From: Edaphochlamys debaryana
Lineage: Eukaryota > Chlorophyta > Chlorophyceae > Chlamydomonadales
Direction of reading: 5' to 3'
Assembly: GCA_016858145.1 (NCBI GenBank)
Contig: JAEHOE010000151.1
Location: 230,544 to 294,543 of the forward strand
Length of the DNA: 64,000 bases
Shown here: one piece after another, positions 23,207 to 34,533 of the stretch
Position numbering within the stretch: the first letter of the stretch is position 1
Layout of the letters: the number at the start of each line of letters is the position of its first letter
Program-made: the position numbers and the translations under genes
The notes under the pieces: model-generated
Databases searched by the model: none
What the model was told of the DNA's origin: nothing
Seen by the model: only the letters and a program-made list of their open reading frames with translations

Positions 23207-26200
23207 ATGGCGAGCAGCGACATCGTGCGCAGTGTCCGCGCCACCTTTCCGCCGCTGACCACCTACGACGCGCGTACCAGGAGCTACCGCCTGCTGCTCC
23301 CGGTGCGACCGCCGCAGCGCCGCTGGCTTGCCTTCCATGCGGCAGGTGCTGCGTGCCGGATGCTTGCATCTGTTCCTGCTTCACAGGACCTGCTCATACT
23401 GCCTCTAATGAGGCCCCACTCGCCCGGCCTGCGTGCAGCTCGCGAAAGACGCGGAGAGCGGAGGGGCGAGACAGGTGGGGCCCCCGGCGGAGTGGCAGCA
23501 GCCGCTAGAGGCCGGTGCGGCTCCCGCGCAGGCGGCGGGTGCGGCGGCGGCATGGCCCGCGTGGGCTCTGCAGGGCCTCATTGTGGCATCCGAGTACTGC
23601 GCGGCTCTCACTGAGGTGCGGCTGGAGTGACGGAAAGCAGATTGAAAGGCCGCTACACAGTGCCCCGCGCGTCCAACGGAGAGGGCGGTGCTGATGTCTT
23701 TCAGGAAGGGACTCGGGGCACGGGTGCCGCCACGCAGACAAGGCCAAGCATGCCTTCAGGGGCCTGCCCTTGCCGCGAGGGCTGGTCAGCGCAGGCCGCA
23801 GGGACACGCAAGCTGACGCTGACCGGGCAAGCATTACAGACGCCGCCCCTTCGCCTGTCCCCCACCGCCCTTGACAGTACGTGGTGTGGTGCTTCGGCGC
23901 CCCCACCCCAGCGACGCAGCCCTTCTTCGATGCCATTGCGACGGCGGCCCAGGGTTTCGTCACGCTCGGCACCGCCCCCGCCCCCGGCCCTGCCGCTGAC
24001 GAGCTGAGCCGCACGGGCCACACGGTCTGGGCGGCCTTCACGCACTGCTACTGGCTCGGCGTGCCAGGCGGCCGCGCGGCGGACGCCACCCCAGACAGCG
24101 CCAACCCGCAGGCACTGTCGAGGCGGGATGCGGCCAGGGCGTGGCTCCGCCGCCTGGTCGGCCCCGTGTGTGAGCTGGCGCGGGGCCTGCAGGCCGCCTC
24201 CATCGGCGGCTGGCGGGAGGGCGGCCCGGCGCTCCGTGCGGCCCGGGACTGGGCGGCGGCGACCAGGGAGCGGCTGCAGCTGCCTGCGGGCCTCACGGCA
24301 GCAGCGCACTGGGCGGCGCAGGCGCAGGCTCTGCAGCCGGCCGTGCAGCCCAGGTCAGAGGGAGGTGGCCCATGTCTGCGTCTGCCGTGCGCGCTTCGCT
24401 TCACTTCATGCCTGTGGCCCTGATTCCAAGCTGCCTTCGGCCTGCGCTCGCAGGGAACGAGAAACGAACCCCCAGAACATTGGGGTCTTCGTGCCCGTCT
24501 ACCCTCGCTCCTTGACCAACGGCTACAGCAGGAACCGGTTCAAGGTGCGCGTGCCTGCCCTCATGCCCGCGAGCTCTGGCGGCGTGCCTCGTGTTCACGC
24601 CCTCCTCCCCGCGCGCAGATGGACGGCAAGACGAACATAGACGTCAAGGGCAAGTGCGGAGTCCCCGACACGTTCAGCAGCACCCACAACTGCGCCATCG
24701 CGCTGTTGGTGTTGAGCGACTTGCTCAGGGCCGCCAAGCAGGTGCGGTTGAGGGGCAGAACAGACAAGCCTGCTCAACCCCTTTTTGTGGAACGTGCACC
24801 GTGCCTGTCGGGCGTGAGGCCACCCCGGGTCACCCCCACCCACCCCCACAAGACCCACCTGTGACTCTCCCTTGCCTCCATTCTCACGTCTTCCCACCGC
24901 GCAGGCGGTGGAGTCCCTCAAGGTGCCTGAGGACAAGGCCGCGGCCAAGCTCCGCCTGGAGAGCGCCATCACGAGCCCGCCCCCGCCGCCCCAAGGCCAG
25001 CCGCACCCGCCCTTGGACCCAAACCTCGACTTCCTCCGGCCCCACCTGACGGCCTGCGTGCTGGGCTGGGAGGTCGCGCTGGGCTTTGCGTCGGCTCGGG
25101 TGGCGGCAGCCCGCGCGTGCGCGGCCTCGGCGGGGCTGCAGGCGGCTGACCTGGACGAGCCCCTGCCCCCGGCCGTGGCGGTCCTACCGCTGCTGCCATT
25201 GCAGCCGGCAGCCCAGGCGTCGCCCGTAAAGCCGGCAAAGGCGGCGCAGGGGCAGGCGGCAGGCGCGCGCGCAGCTGCAGGAGCAGGTGTGAGCCAGGCA
25301 GGCAAGGCCGGCGGAGGCGGCCGGTCCCGAAAGGGCGGTGCGGCGGCGCGGCAGGGTGCCCTCCCGGAGGCGCACCGGCCGGCCGAGGGGCCCGGGTTCC
25401 AGCAGCACCCGGTCCAGAGGGCGGCAGGGGGGCCGGGAGCAGTGCCCCCAGGATGGCCGCTGCAGGCCGCGGGCGGTGGCTTCACCGGGATGCTGCTCGA
25501 CACCGATGCGGGCGCGGGCCCGGGGCCTGATGCCGGCGCGGGCGGTGCCACGGGGCGGCCCCAGGCGCCCGGCCCAGCGGCGGCGCTGTCGGGGCAGCTG
25601 CATGACCTGAGCCTGCAGGGCGGAGGCGGCAGCCCCGCGGGCGGGCAACAGGTCCAGGGCCAGGACCGGGAGGTCTTGATGGCGCTGCGGGCCCTGCTGC
25701 ACCAGGCGGCGGGCATGGCAGACCGCCTGACGTCGGCCGGTCCGGGCGACGCCGGCTGCTGGGTCAACACGATGAAGGCGCACATCGCAGTGGCCGCGGT
25801 CAGCGCCGACATGGCCCTGGGCGCAGGCGCGGGCATGCCCCTGTCGCTGCAGCAGCCTGGCGCTGGCGGCGACCTGCCGGCAGAAGTGGTGGCAGCGGCG
25901 GCGCCGGGAGCCACGGGGCCGGAGGCTGGCGGCGCAGGGTCTTCGCGGGGCGGAGGCGCGGAGGCTATGGACGCAGAGGCGGAGGGTGCCACGCCGGCCG
26001 AGCTGCCACCATGCAGCGGGCCACCAAGTGGTGCCTACCCTGGGGCCTCGGCCCCGCTGCCGCCGCTCACTGCCTCCCTGGCCTTCTACATGCACCAGGG
26101 CGGCGCGGAGGCGCAGGGCTCGGGCGCTCTGGGCGCAGGCGGCAGCGCTGCAGCGGGCCAGACGGCGGCGGCGGCGAGTGGCAGCGGCGGCGGCTCGGGG

Positions 26201-26965
26201 AGCCTGAGCGGCAGTGCGTACGAACGACAGCTGGCAGCCACGCAGCTCGCGATACAGGCTTGCATCACCGTTGAGCTTGGCGCCGACACCAGCGCCAAGC
26301 GGGAGGCGCTCGTGCGCGACTGCCTGGCGGCAGCGTGGCTGGGCGGGGCGCCGGGGGCTTCCCAGGCGCTGCCTGTGGGGGCGAACGGGGCGCTTCGTGA
26401 CGCCGCAGGTGTCGGGGCATTGCGGGCGACGCCCGATGGCTTGGAGGCAGGAGGCAGCGGGGGCGGGGACGGTGGCATGGAGGCCATGGAGACCTCTGGC
26501 GGGGGGCTCGGCACTGCAGCCCTGCCGGCGGGCAGCCTCAACTCATTGCCGGGCGGCTCGCCGGGTCTACCGCTGCTGCTGCCCGCGCCTCCGCCGATTC
26601 CTCCTCCTCCTGTGCCGCTGCCTCCTCGGCCCAACCCATTTGCGGACCCTTCTGGTCGGCCCGATGGGTCACCGCCACCGTCGCCGCGGCCGCGGGGCCC
26701 AGGTGACAGCGCGGCCCACCTCGGGGGGCGGAGCCGGGAGCGGGAGCGCAGCGGGCGACAGGACGGAGGCGACGGGGAGGAGCGTGGCTTTTGGAGCAGG
26801 GACCATGACGCCCATCCGCCAGCCGCCAACACCCAGGCCCCCACCGGTTTCGCCCCCGGGGGCCCCGGCTCGGACATGTTCACGAGCCTGGAAGCCCTGG
26901 TGGACCTGGAGAGGTACGGAGGCATTGCGGAGGGAGGCGGCGCTTTGGCAGGGGGCCGCATTTGA
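23207..26965 (+). CDS. X2: paralogue of X1, unknown function
   Basis: Six exons: 23207-23302, 23439-23615, 23878-24353, 24454-24544, 24619-24741, 24905-26965; about 1007 aa. Family not recognised. It shares with X1 the exon phases, the VWAAFT.CY motif, LTNGYSRNRFK, CGVP...CAIALLVLSDLL, RPHLTACVLGW, SRERERSG (about residue 929) and a GGALAGGRI end. It has fewer introns: exon 2 covers X1 exons 2-3 and exon 5 covers X1 exons 6-7. The last exon is Ala/Gly-rich, with long repetitive Ala-Gly-Gln stretches and a proline run (PPPIPPPPVPLPPRPNPF) that includes an NPF tripeptide, a known EH-domain ligand motif (role here is inference). The ankyrin-like helix pair faintly visible in X1 is further eroded here. 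The start ATG follows a CTGCAGGC context and aligns with X1 exon 1. Confidence 0.72.
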
Positions 26966-28524
26966 CTGAAGCAGTCGGTCGCTGTACAGTCTTGCACGGC
27001 GAGGGTTTGGGCGCAGGGAAAGCGGTTAAGATGCCCTTGCCAGGTTGCAACTGAGTAGGTTTGTGTGCGCGGGCAGCGCTGTGGGCTGAACGTCAAGTCG
27101 CGGCTGGTTTGGGGCAGAGATAGAAGTAGGCGCGGGTGCATGCTTCTGCCTCCTGATTCTCGGTCTTCGGCCTGTTTCCAAGCATGGTGGGAAGGGAAGG
27201 CGTTGGGGGGAAGCTTGTGGTAAATGATATGCTGTTGATTGCGGACACCAGAACCCTCCCAAGGCCTCTTAAGGGGAAATGGTAAGCGAGAGCGTCATCC
27301 AACTTGAGGCCCACGAGCCGGTTCACATTCTGCCGTATGGTGACGGAAGATCGGCCCGCAGGGGCCTGTGACGTGGACTGGGCTTGGCCCTGCTTGGCGG
27401 GATTGGGGGGTGGAGGCGCTTGGGAGGCTTTGGACCTGGGCATCGTTGGAAGTCAGCTAAGCGGTGCTATCGTCTTTGTCGACTTAGCATTGGTTGAAAG
27501 CCTACAAGCAGACGCTTGGATTGAATCGCTTGTGTAAGGATACGTTGAGCTTGTAGCATACCGTCTAGAGCGTGGCGTGGAAGGCGTGGAAGGCGAGCTT
27601 CAGGGAGCACCTGGGAAACAACTGGGAAACCGGCGGGAAACGCCGGGGGCCCGTCAAGGCCGGCATGCGGACATGGCCCACCGGTCCCGAGCCCCTTGCA
27701 CCGCTGTGCATGACTGTAAGGGTACGAGTGACTTGCCAACATAAGGTCTTGCCTTGCATGCTCAGGGCGTCTGGGATGATGGGGTGCTGCTCTAAGCCGC
27801 GGTGACGAATTCGCCGTGCTGCCCCGCCCTCTCGAGCACCATCCTTGTGTTACATATCGATGTTGAGCATGAAGTAAGGTGGCCCGGGGGAAGCTGGGCT
27901 GAACGAAGAGATGCGGTACCAGCGGCACCTCCCTCCATGGAAAGGGAATTCCTTCTGGGGCCCCTCATTGTAACCACCGAGGAGTATATTTACATCAACC
28001 TTGCATTGCTCAGGTTCTTAGAGGAATCGCGAGGAACTTGTACCAGGTAGCTCATGTGTGCGGCCCTCCGTAGCAGTCCAAGGAGCTCAAGCAAGTGCAC
28101 ACTGGCGCACTAAGTGCCCAGCTCCCGGGCCCAGGTCTGTCCTCAGGCCGTCAACCCAATAAGCAAATCGTATCCACAACTAGACAACGGTACAACGTCT
28201 GTACTCTGTAGGCAATTGGCCACCTAGGCCCAGGCCTCGGTCAGGAAGATCGCGACGGCAGTGGCCCACAAGGGTCATGGGATAGATGGCGGCAGCGGCC
28301 GCTGTAGAGAGAGGGCCGGTGGGCCAAGCTCAGCTATGTACAGCGCGCATAGCACACGAACTAGGTTGGCACACACTTCTGTAAAGGTGTCACGTCCCCA
28401 ACGCGTCCCTGCATGCCTACCCACATAATATGATAAACAATCCACATTAGGTTGAATGAAAGACAACCGGTACCGGTACTGCTGGCCACACGACGACCCC
28501 AGCTCCAGCTCCACTACTCCGACG
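26966..28524. other. Intergenic, convergent ends of X2 and K3
   Basis: Apart from a doubtful minus-strand open frame at 27093-27443, nothing was recognised in 1.5 kb. Confidence 0.4.
27093..27443 (-). CDS. Possible small hypothetical protein or first exon
   Basis: A 116-codon minus-strand frame starts with ATG at 27443 (MPRSKASQAPPPPNP) and contains a compositionally protein-like centre (VTIRQNVNRLVGLKLDDALA). It has no recognised domain and no paralogue in the window. In GC-rich DNA such frames arise by chance, so it is listed only as a candidate. It could be the first exon of a small gene, but no convincing donor was found. Confidence 0.2.
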   Translation of the reverse strand: MPRSKASQAPPPPNPAKQGQAQSTSQAPAGRSSVTIRQNVNRLVGLKLDDALAYHFPLRGLGRVLVSAINSISFTTSFPPTPSLPTMLGNRPKTENQEAEACTRAYFYLCPKPAAT

Positions 28525-31500
28525 CTACCGCAGCCTGGAGGGCCGTTCCGCGCCACCTGCAGGCCGTACGGCGCCGTACGTCACGCCGCCATGCGGCCCT
28601 CTAGGGGTGCTGACGATGGAAGCCACAGCGCTGGCTATGTCGTACGCCATCGCAAATGGACTGGGGCTCAGCCGCGGCGGCGGTGGCGGGGCTTGCGGCG
28701 GGGGCGGTGGCGGGTGGATCATTGGTCGCGGCGGCGACCCTTGTGGTGGTGTCGCCGGCGCCGCCGCTGAAGACTTGTGAGAAAGCGCCGCCGCAAGTGG
28801 CCTTAAGGACAAGCTTATGGGCAGGCGGAATGAGCCCCGCTTGGAGGGCGGAGCCTTGGCGGTTAGCTCCTTGTACCTCTCCAGCAGCGATCGCGTCCTC
28901 TCCACGACCTGCCGCATGGCCGGCCGGGTTCCGGGCTTGACGCTGAGGCAAGCACTGGCCAGGTCGAGGACGTCCTTGTGGAGAGCAGGCGGCAGGTGGC
29001 TTAGGTGGCGGGGCAGCTTGGCGAGGATGCATTGCGGCATGCGCTCGCGCTGATCCTGAGGGCCGTGCATCTGCAGGTGGGCCACCTGGCCGGCCAAGAG
29101 GATGGGAGGGGCGGTGGGAAGGGTAGGCATGATGTTGGGAATAGATCAGCAAACCCCTGTCACCGTGCGTGCCCTCGTGTCCATGCATTACCGTTTCCAT
29201 TACCTTTCACCCCCGTCACCCAGCACAGCCAAAGCACAGCCAAGACCAGGCCCACCTGCTCGCACCAAAGCCGTTCGCCCTCCCCCAGGTGGATGAGGTC
29301 CTTGTCCAGCAGCTCATAGATTTTGTGGTCCTTGCACGACACCAGCTGGCAGAAGATCATGCCCCAGCCATACACGTCCACCTGCAGGCCGGCGGCGAGC
29401 GACGGGTGCTTACAGGGTGCGGGGTGGCCGTGCTAGTAGGCCTTCCCAACTGACCACCCCAGGCACGACCGGACCACCGCGAACCGGCATAGCAGGCTCG
29501 AGGATACCCTGGAAAGCCGCTCCCTCCCTCCCAGCGGCTCGCGGCACCGCTCACGGGTCCCCTCCTGGGACGGGCCGGCACTGCCCGCCGCGGCAGTTGC
29601 TCGAGACTCCAGGCCCCATGGACCGCAGGAGCCCAGCAGGCCTATCTATTTAAGAACAGTCATAAGATTCCGTATGTACGATGGCTGGTGCCGCTTGCTG
29701 TCACATTGCTGGCAAGGCCGGCAAGCCGTAGCTAGGTGGTTGTAAAGAGTTGAAAGCTGCTGAGGTTCGCTCCTTGTGTTCGCACTGCACGGGCACGTCT
29801 GGCAGCGCTGAAGGCGGGGCGTCCACAGGCACACAGCCGCTGTTGGCGTTTGCGTTGGCGGAGGCGGAGGCCTGGCTGCCGCCTTGCGGGTACCAGCCGC
29901 CGCCACCATTGGACGAGGCGGAGGCCTGCGCCCCCCCGCGCCCCCCGCCCCCCGCGCCGCCCTGTCCCAGGCGCTCACCGCCTCGGTGTACATGGGCTTG
30001 TGACCGGCCATGAGCTCGGGCGCCATCCACAGGGCGCTGCCGTTGCCCTGCTGACTCAGGACTCCCCCCTCGGCCGCCTGGACTTTGCTGATGCCAAAGT
30101 CCGTGATCTGTGGGTTGGGTGGGCGCATGCCAGGGACAGACTTAGCAGGCGAGGGGGGGCATCTTCGTTGAGCGGGTGCTGAGAGGAACGAAGAGAGCGC
30201 GATGCAGCGCACGTAGGGACCACGAGGGGTTGCACTGCTGATGACATATCTCACTCGTCCGTAGGCTTCGCGCGCCCGACCCTCTGCCAGTCCCGTATCT
30301 GCTGGGGCCCCGACCGCCCCGTCACCCTCGCACCCGCACGTGCAGTTCTTCCGTGAGCATGATGTTGTCTGCGGGAAGGGGGGCAGCTCACGTGAAGACG
30401 GCCGAGATGCGCATGCAGAGGGAACCGTTAACATGGGGTTCATGATCCGGCTCCTACCTGGCTTCACGTCACGGTGGACGATGGGCTCTTCCATGGAGTG
30501 GAGGAACTGCAGGCCCTGCAGCAGGTTTGGGGCCAGGGCGAGGAGGGGTGATGGGGGCGAATTTTTTTGCCGACTTTCACCCTACGGCGACATCGTCGCG
30601 GGCGCATTGTGCCATGTCCATCGCACCAAAGACTCGGCGCTTGCCTCCCCTCCTTGCCTCCCGGGTCCTCACCCACCCTCCTGTGCGCCCCGCCCCCGCC
30701 CCCCGCCCCACCATGGCCAGCTCGAGGGCAATCCTGAACCGCGTCGCTGACGTCAGCTTGTGCTCGCCCTGGCGGCTGCCTTCGGCCTTCTTGAAGAGCT
30801 GGTGCAGGTCCTCCGGGTACCTGCGGGCAGCATCACACCGACGACATGACGAGGGACCTCCCGAGGTCGCAAGCGGCACATGCAGCCCGGCTACCACGCC
30901 CGGGGAACTATACGGTGCATGCACGACGCCCGCGGCCGCAATTCCCTGCCCCAACTTCTGGTAGTGCCCCAACTGCCCCATGCAGCGTCCATGGTACATG
31001 CGGCGGCACGCACCAGTTCATGACGAGGCACCTCTGTCCGGAGGGGTCGATGGTGATGCCCATGAGCTGCACGATGTGCTCGTGCGGGGGGTAGGCGCGC
31101 ATCATGTCGAACTCGTGCTGCAGCGCCTCGTCGTCGGCGCGGAACAGACGCTTGACCGCAACCTGCGCGTACGCACAAGGGCGGACAGGGGTCATCACTC
31201 GAGGTCGGGTCGCACGCAAGCTGCTGCTGCAGGTGTCCCAGGCGTACGGTACGGTCAGGTACGGGCGCGTACCAAGGATGACAAAGCAAGGATGCTTGGC
31301 GCGGTTGAAACCTGCTCTGAACGCACCCACCGGAGTGCCGCGGTAGGTGTACTTGGAGACATGACCGAAGCCCCCCTTCGGGGCGGGCCCGAGCTCGCAT
31401 GGCTCCAGGTCCTTCCACTCCAGCGCAAACCTCCACTTGCGGGGACCGGAGCCGCAGCGCCGGGAGCGCCACAGCGCCTCCGTGAATGCCTGGTTGACGC

Positions 31501-33015
31501 GAGCGAAGCAGAAGGCCGAGTCGACCTCCCCGGGTGTGGTCCGGAGGAGGGGTATGTAGGACCGCAGGGGCCACGACTCCCGCCACGTGTCCTGGCACTT
31601 GGCCATGCCGTACGCCCCCGTGACGGCGCATCCCATGTTCGCGTTCAGCTCCGTCAGCAGCACGGACATGGCCTCCGTAGCACCCGCCAGCACAGAACAC
31701 ATGAGCGGCGTCCAGCCTGCGAGCGGGCCGGCCTGCTCGCCAGCAGGGACGTCGAAGTGCTGTGGCCGGACCTCACGGAGGGCCTTGAGCGCGTTTGGGC
31801 AGTTGGCGCAGGCCGCATAGTGCTCCGGGGCCCAGCCGGAGCTGTCCAAGCGGCTGGGCTCGTCGGCGGGGCCTGAGGATGAACACCCGCTGTCTCCTTG
31901 GGCTGCGACTGATGACAGGACTTTTGTTCCGAGCAGCATTGACACCATGCGCTCGTCGCCGTTGGCGCAGGCTAGGTGGACGGGCGTGCTGTATGAGAGG
32001 AGCAAAAGGGCGAGTGTGGTGACGCTAAAGAGAGGGCGGGGCTAGGGCACGAGCGCGCGGCAAGCAAGTAGCTGCCCGACAAAACTGTTTCCCTTAGCTA
32101 GGGCTTACCTGCCGTGCACGTCAGCCGCGAAGATGTCGGCGCCAGCTTTCAAGAGGATGCATGCGATGCCTGGTCAGTGGGGAGGGGCAGCGGAGGAGGT
32201 GAAGGGTATCCAGCGGTTTGTGAAGGCAAGATGCGTCCAGGTAGGCAACCATGCCTCTATGACACACCTTGGCAGCCCGTGCTGGCAGCGTAGTGGAGTG
32301 GCGTGACGCCGTCCAAGTCCGGCGCGCTGGGGTCCAAGCGTGGGGGGTCCTTCAGCAGAAGCTGCGGAGGCAGATCACGAGGTATGGGGGCGTGAGATGT
32401 GTCTTCACGGTCACGCCACGTATCAACCCCCAGCGCTCATCCAGCATCCCATGCGCTTTTCCCGCGTCCAGCCAAGGAGGAAGCACAGCAGCAAGGATCT
32501 GCACTATCCCCCGCAGCCTCTACTGCCTAACCAACTACCAGCGCGTCTGCGAGTCACCTTGATGGCGGCCAGGTTCTTCGCGTGAACAGCCCAATGCAAC
32601 AAGGAACGCCCGTCCTTATCAACGGCACGCGCCCTGCTGGGTCCAGCCAGGCGCAGGAACCTGTGCGGTTTGGACGATGACGGATCAGCCTTGCCGTGGA
32701 TCGATCCACGGTAGCTTGGGAGGAGTTCTGGTCAGCACCCTAAACCCTCAGCTACCGTACCGCACTCACTCTCTCAGGATGCATGCATCATTCTTGCGGC
32801 TAGACCAAGCGCTGGCGCAGAGCAGCTCGAAGCCCACGTCCGAGGTCCTCAGGAGATCGCGGTGGGCCTGGCCTGTGGAGGCAGCCAGTCGGTCCAGCTC
32901 CGCCCTGACGGCCGCTGCGTCATCCTCCTTGAGCGCTTTGTGCAGGTCCTTGGCCCCAGGGGAAGCCCGCAACTCCAAGGGGCAGGTCCCGTCAACGTCA
33001 TGGTCATTGATGGAC
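28525..33015 (-). CDS. Ankyrin-repeat TKL-type protein kinase K3 (5' end unresolved)
   Basis: Minus-strand exons: 33015-32770, 32660-32558, 32361-32268, 32169-32109, 31988-31331, 31162-31014, 30820-30712, 30515-30458, 30368-30334, 30107-29979, 29381-29256, 29085-28525; at least 776 aa. Exons 2-5 encode ankyrin repeats (GRSLLHWAVHAKN, GVTPLHYAASTG, STPVHLACANGDERM, WTPLMCSVLAG). The kinase domain follows: KGGFGHVSKYTYRG, VAVKRLF, YPPHEHIVQLMGI, IVHRDVKPDN, ITDFGIS, LWMAPELM, DVYGWGMIFCQL, SVKPGTRPAMRQV. The HRD motif is intact. The tail is proline-rich (HPPPPPPQAPPPPPRL). Exon lengths match K4 from exon 4 onward. The first listed exon opens at an acceptor and needs a phase-2 upstream exon that I could not find. 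Ankyrin plus TKL kinase suggests a signalling kinase tethered by protein contacts; targets unknown. Confidence 0.8.
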
Positions 33016-34533
33016 CTGGGGGGGTATCCGGCGCGACAGAACCGTGAGGCAGGCGCTCGGGCTTCAAGCAGCGGGCAGGCTCGCGCCTTCCGCCTGCCTT
33101 CCGAGGGGTGATCCGCTGGCCGTTCGCTGGGCCTGTCTGTACCATACCCACCAATCAGCCAGACCGCACGCCAAGGGGAGGGGCGGAACTGCTACGCGAC
33201 TCACCCGACAGGACTCCAGATGCTCGAACACTTGGCATATGAGACTCCAGAAGCACAGGTAGGGGACGCGCAGGACGCCCCTTGGCCCATGGCAGCGGCA
33301 GGGGGCCCTAGACACCGCAAGAGGGGAGACTGGGGTTGATAAGCGTGGGGTCAAGCGTGTGCCAACCCCGACGTCGGTTCGCACCACGACCCCTCGAGGT
33401 GAATGGCGAATGGTCCCAAGGCTACGCGACGGCACCCGAGCAGCTTTTGCCTGCCCGTCCCGAAGGTCGCGCTCGCTGGTCCCCCTGAGCATGCCGGGCC
33501 CTCGGTTCGCGAGGCCCAGCCGCAAGCCTTTGCTAGCGTGGCTGCAACCACTTTAACATGACTCCGCGAGCATCGCCCGCGCGGGCCCGCTCACCCTGAA
33601 ATAACCAACGCTGCAAAGCCCTCGCGCGGAGAGGCTCCCAGGCCACTATCAATGGTCGAATGGCTACGAGCTTGCTAGCGCATCCTACCGTAGGGCCGGG
33701 CAGCCAGCGGTTGCAGCAAGCGGAGAAGTGCAAGCGATGCAAACCCGAGGGGGCGACCTGATGGCTGTGATCGCTCTGGGGACGGACTACGAACGACTGC
33801 AAAGGCATAATACAGTACTCGAGTTTATGCCGGCGGCCCCTTTTCTGGCGATCTGGCCGTTGGGGATGCAGGCAGGCCCGAGCCAGGCCCGGCCCGGGCT
33901 TCATACGCGGGGGGCGTCCCCCGAGGAGTCTCACCCCCCTGACCAGTGTCCCACTACCGGCCTGCTGCCGGGTTAGAAGTGAACAGCAGACCATGAGGGC
34001 TCCCGCGGGTGCTCTCGGGCTGGCGCGGCTTGTAGGGGGAGACAGGGGAATTCGGCCGGCGGGTTCGTGTCGGGCGAGGGCTCGATTCCCTTGATGTGAT
34101 CATAACGCGCTTCAATACTCCACTCACTTCCACCTCTTAGTGACTTGGAAATCCCCCAGCAGCCTTGACGTGGTCAAAGCGTGTGCATTCGGGCTTGCTT
34201 GCAGGCTCGACGTTGAGGCATTTGCAGCATTCTGAAGAACAAGCACTCACCAGCGGCTTAGCAGTACACAGCGGTTGACGTAGGCTCGGACGTGGGCAGA
34301 TGTTGTCCTCGCAACTCGGAGGCCCGCGCCAGAGGCCTGCGGGCAGCTCAGCTGGCCACAGGTATGCGGTGCAAAGCAAGAGCTCGTCACATCTCTTGAC
34401 GTCGCGTGACACCCGCGCGTTGGCACACGGGCCCTACTCTTGAGCCCGGGTGTGCCTGCCTTCCAGCCACAGGCTCACGCACGGCCGCTGCGCCTGGCGT
34501 GCCGGCCTGTGGCGCACGCAGCGCTCCAGCGGC
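33016..34533. other. Divergent intergenic region, K3 / methyltransferase
   Basis: This should hold the missing first exon of K3 (minus) and the promoter and possibly the transit-peptide exon of the methyltransferase (plus). Neither could be assigned. No repeats or RNA genes were recognised. Confidence 0.4.

Noticed and set aside
24595..25992. 465-codon minus-strand frame over X2
   Set aside because: It is an antisense shadow with Pro/Ala/Ser composition; it runs through X2 introns and exons alike.
34010..34100. Possible tRNA T-loop (GGCTCGATTCCC)
   Set aside because: No matching acceptor stem, D-loop or anticodon arm could be folded around it.
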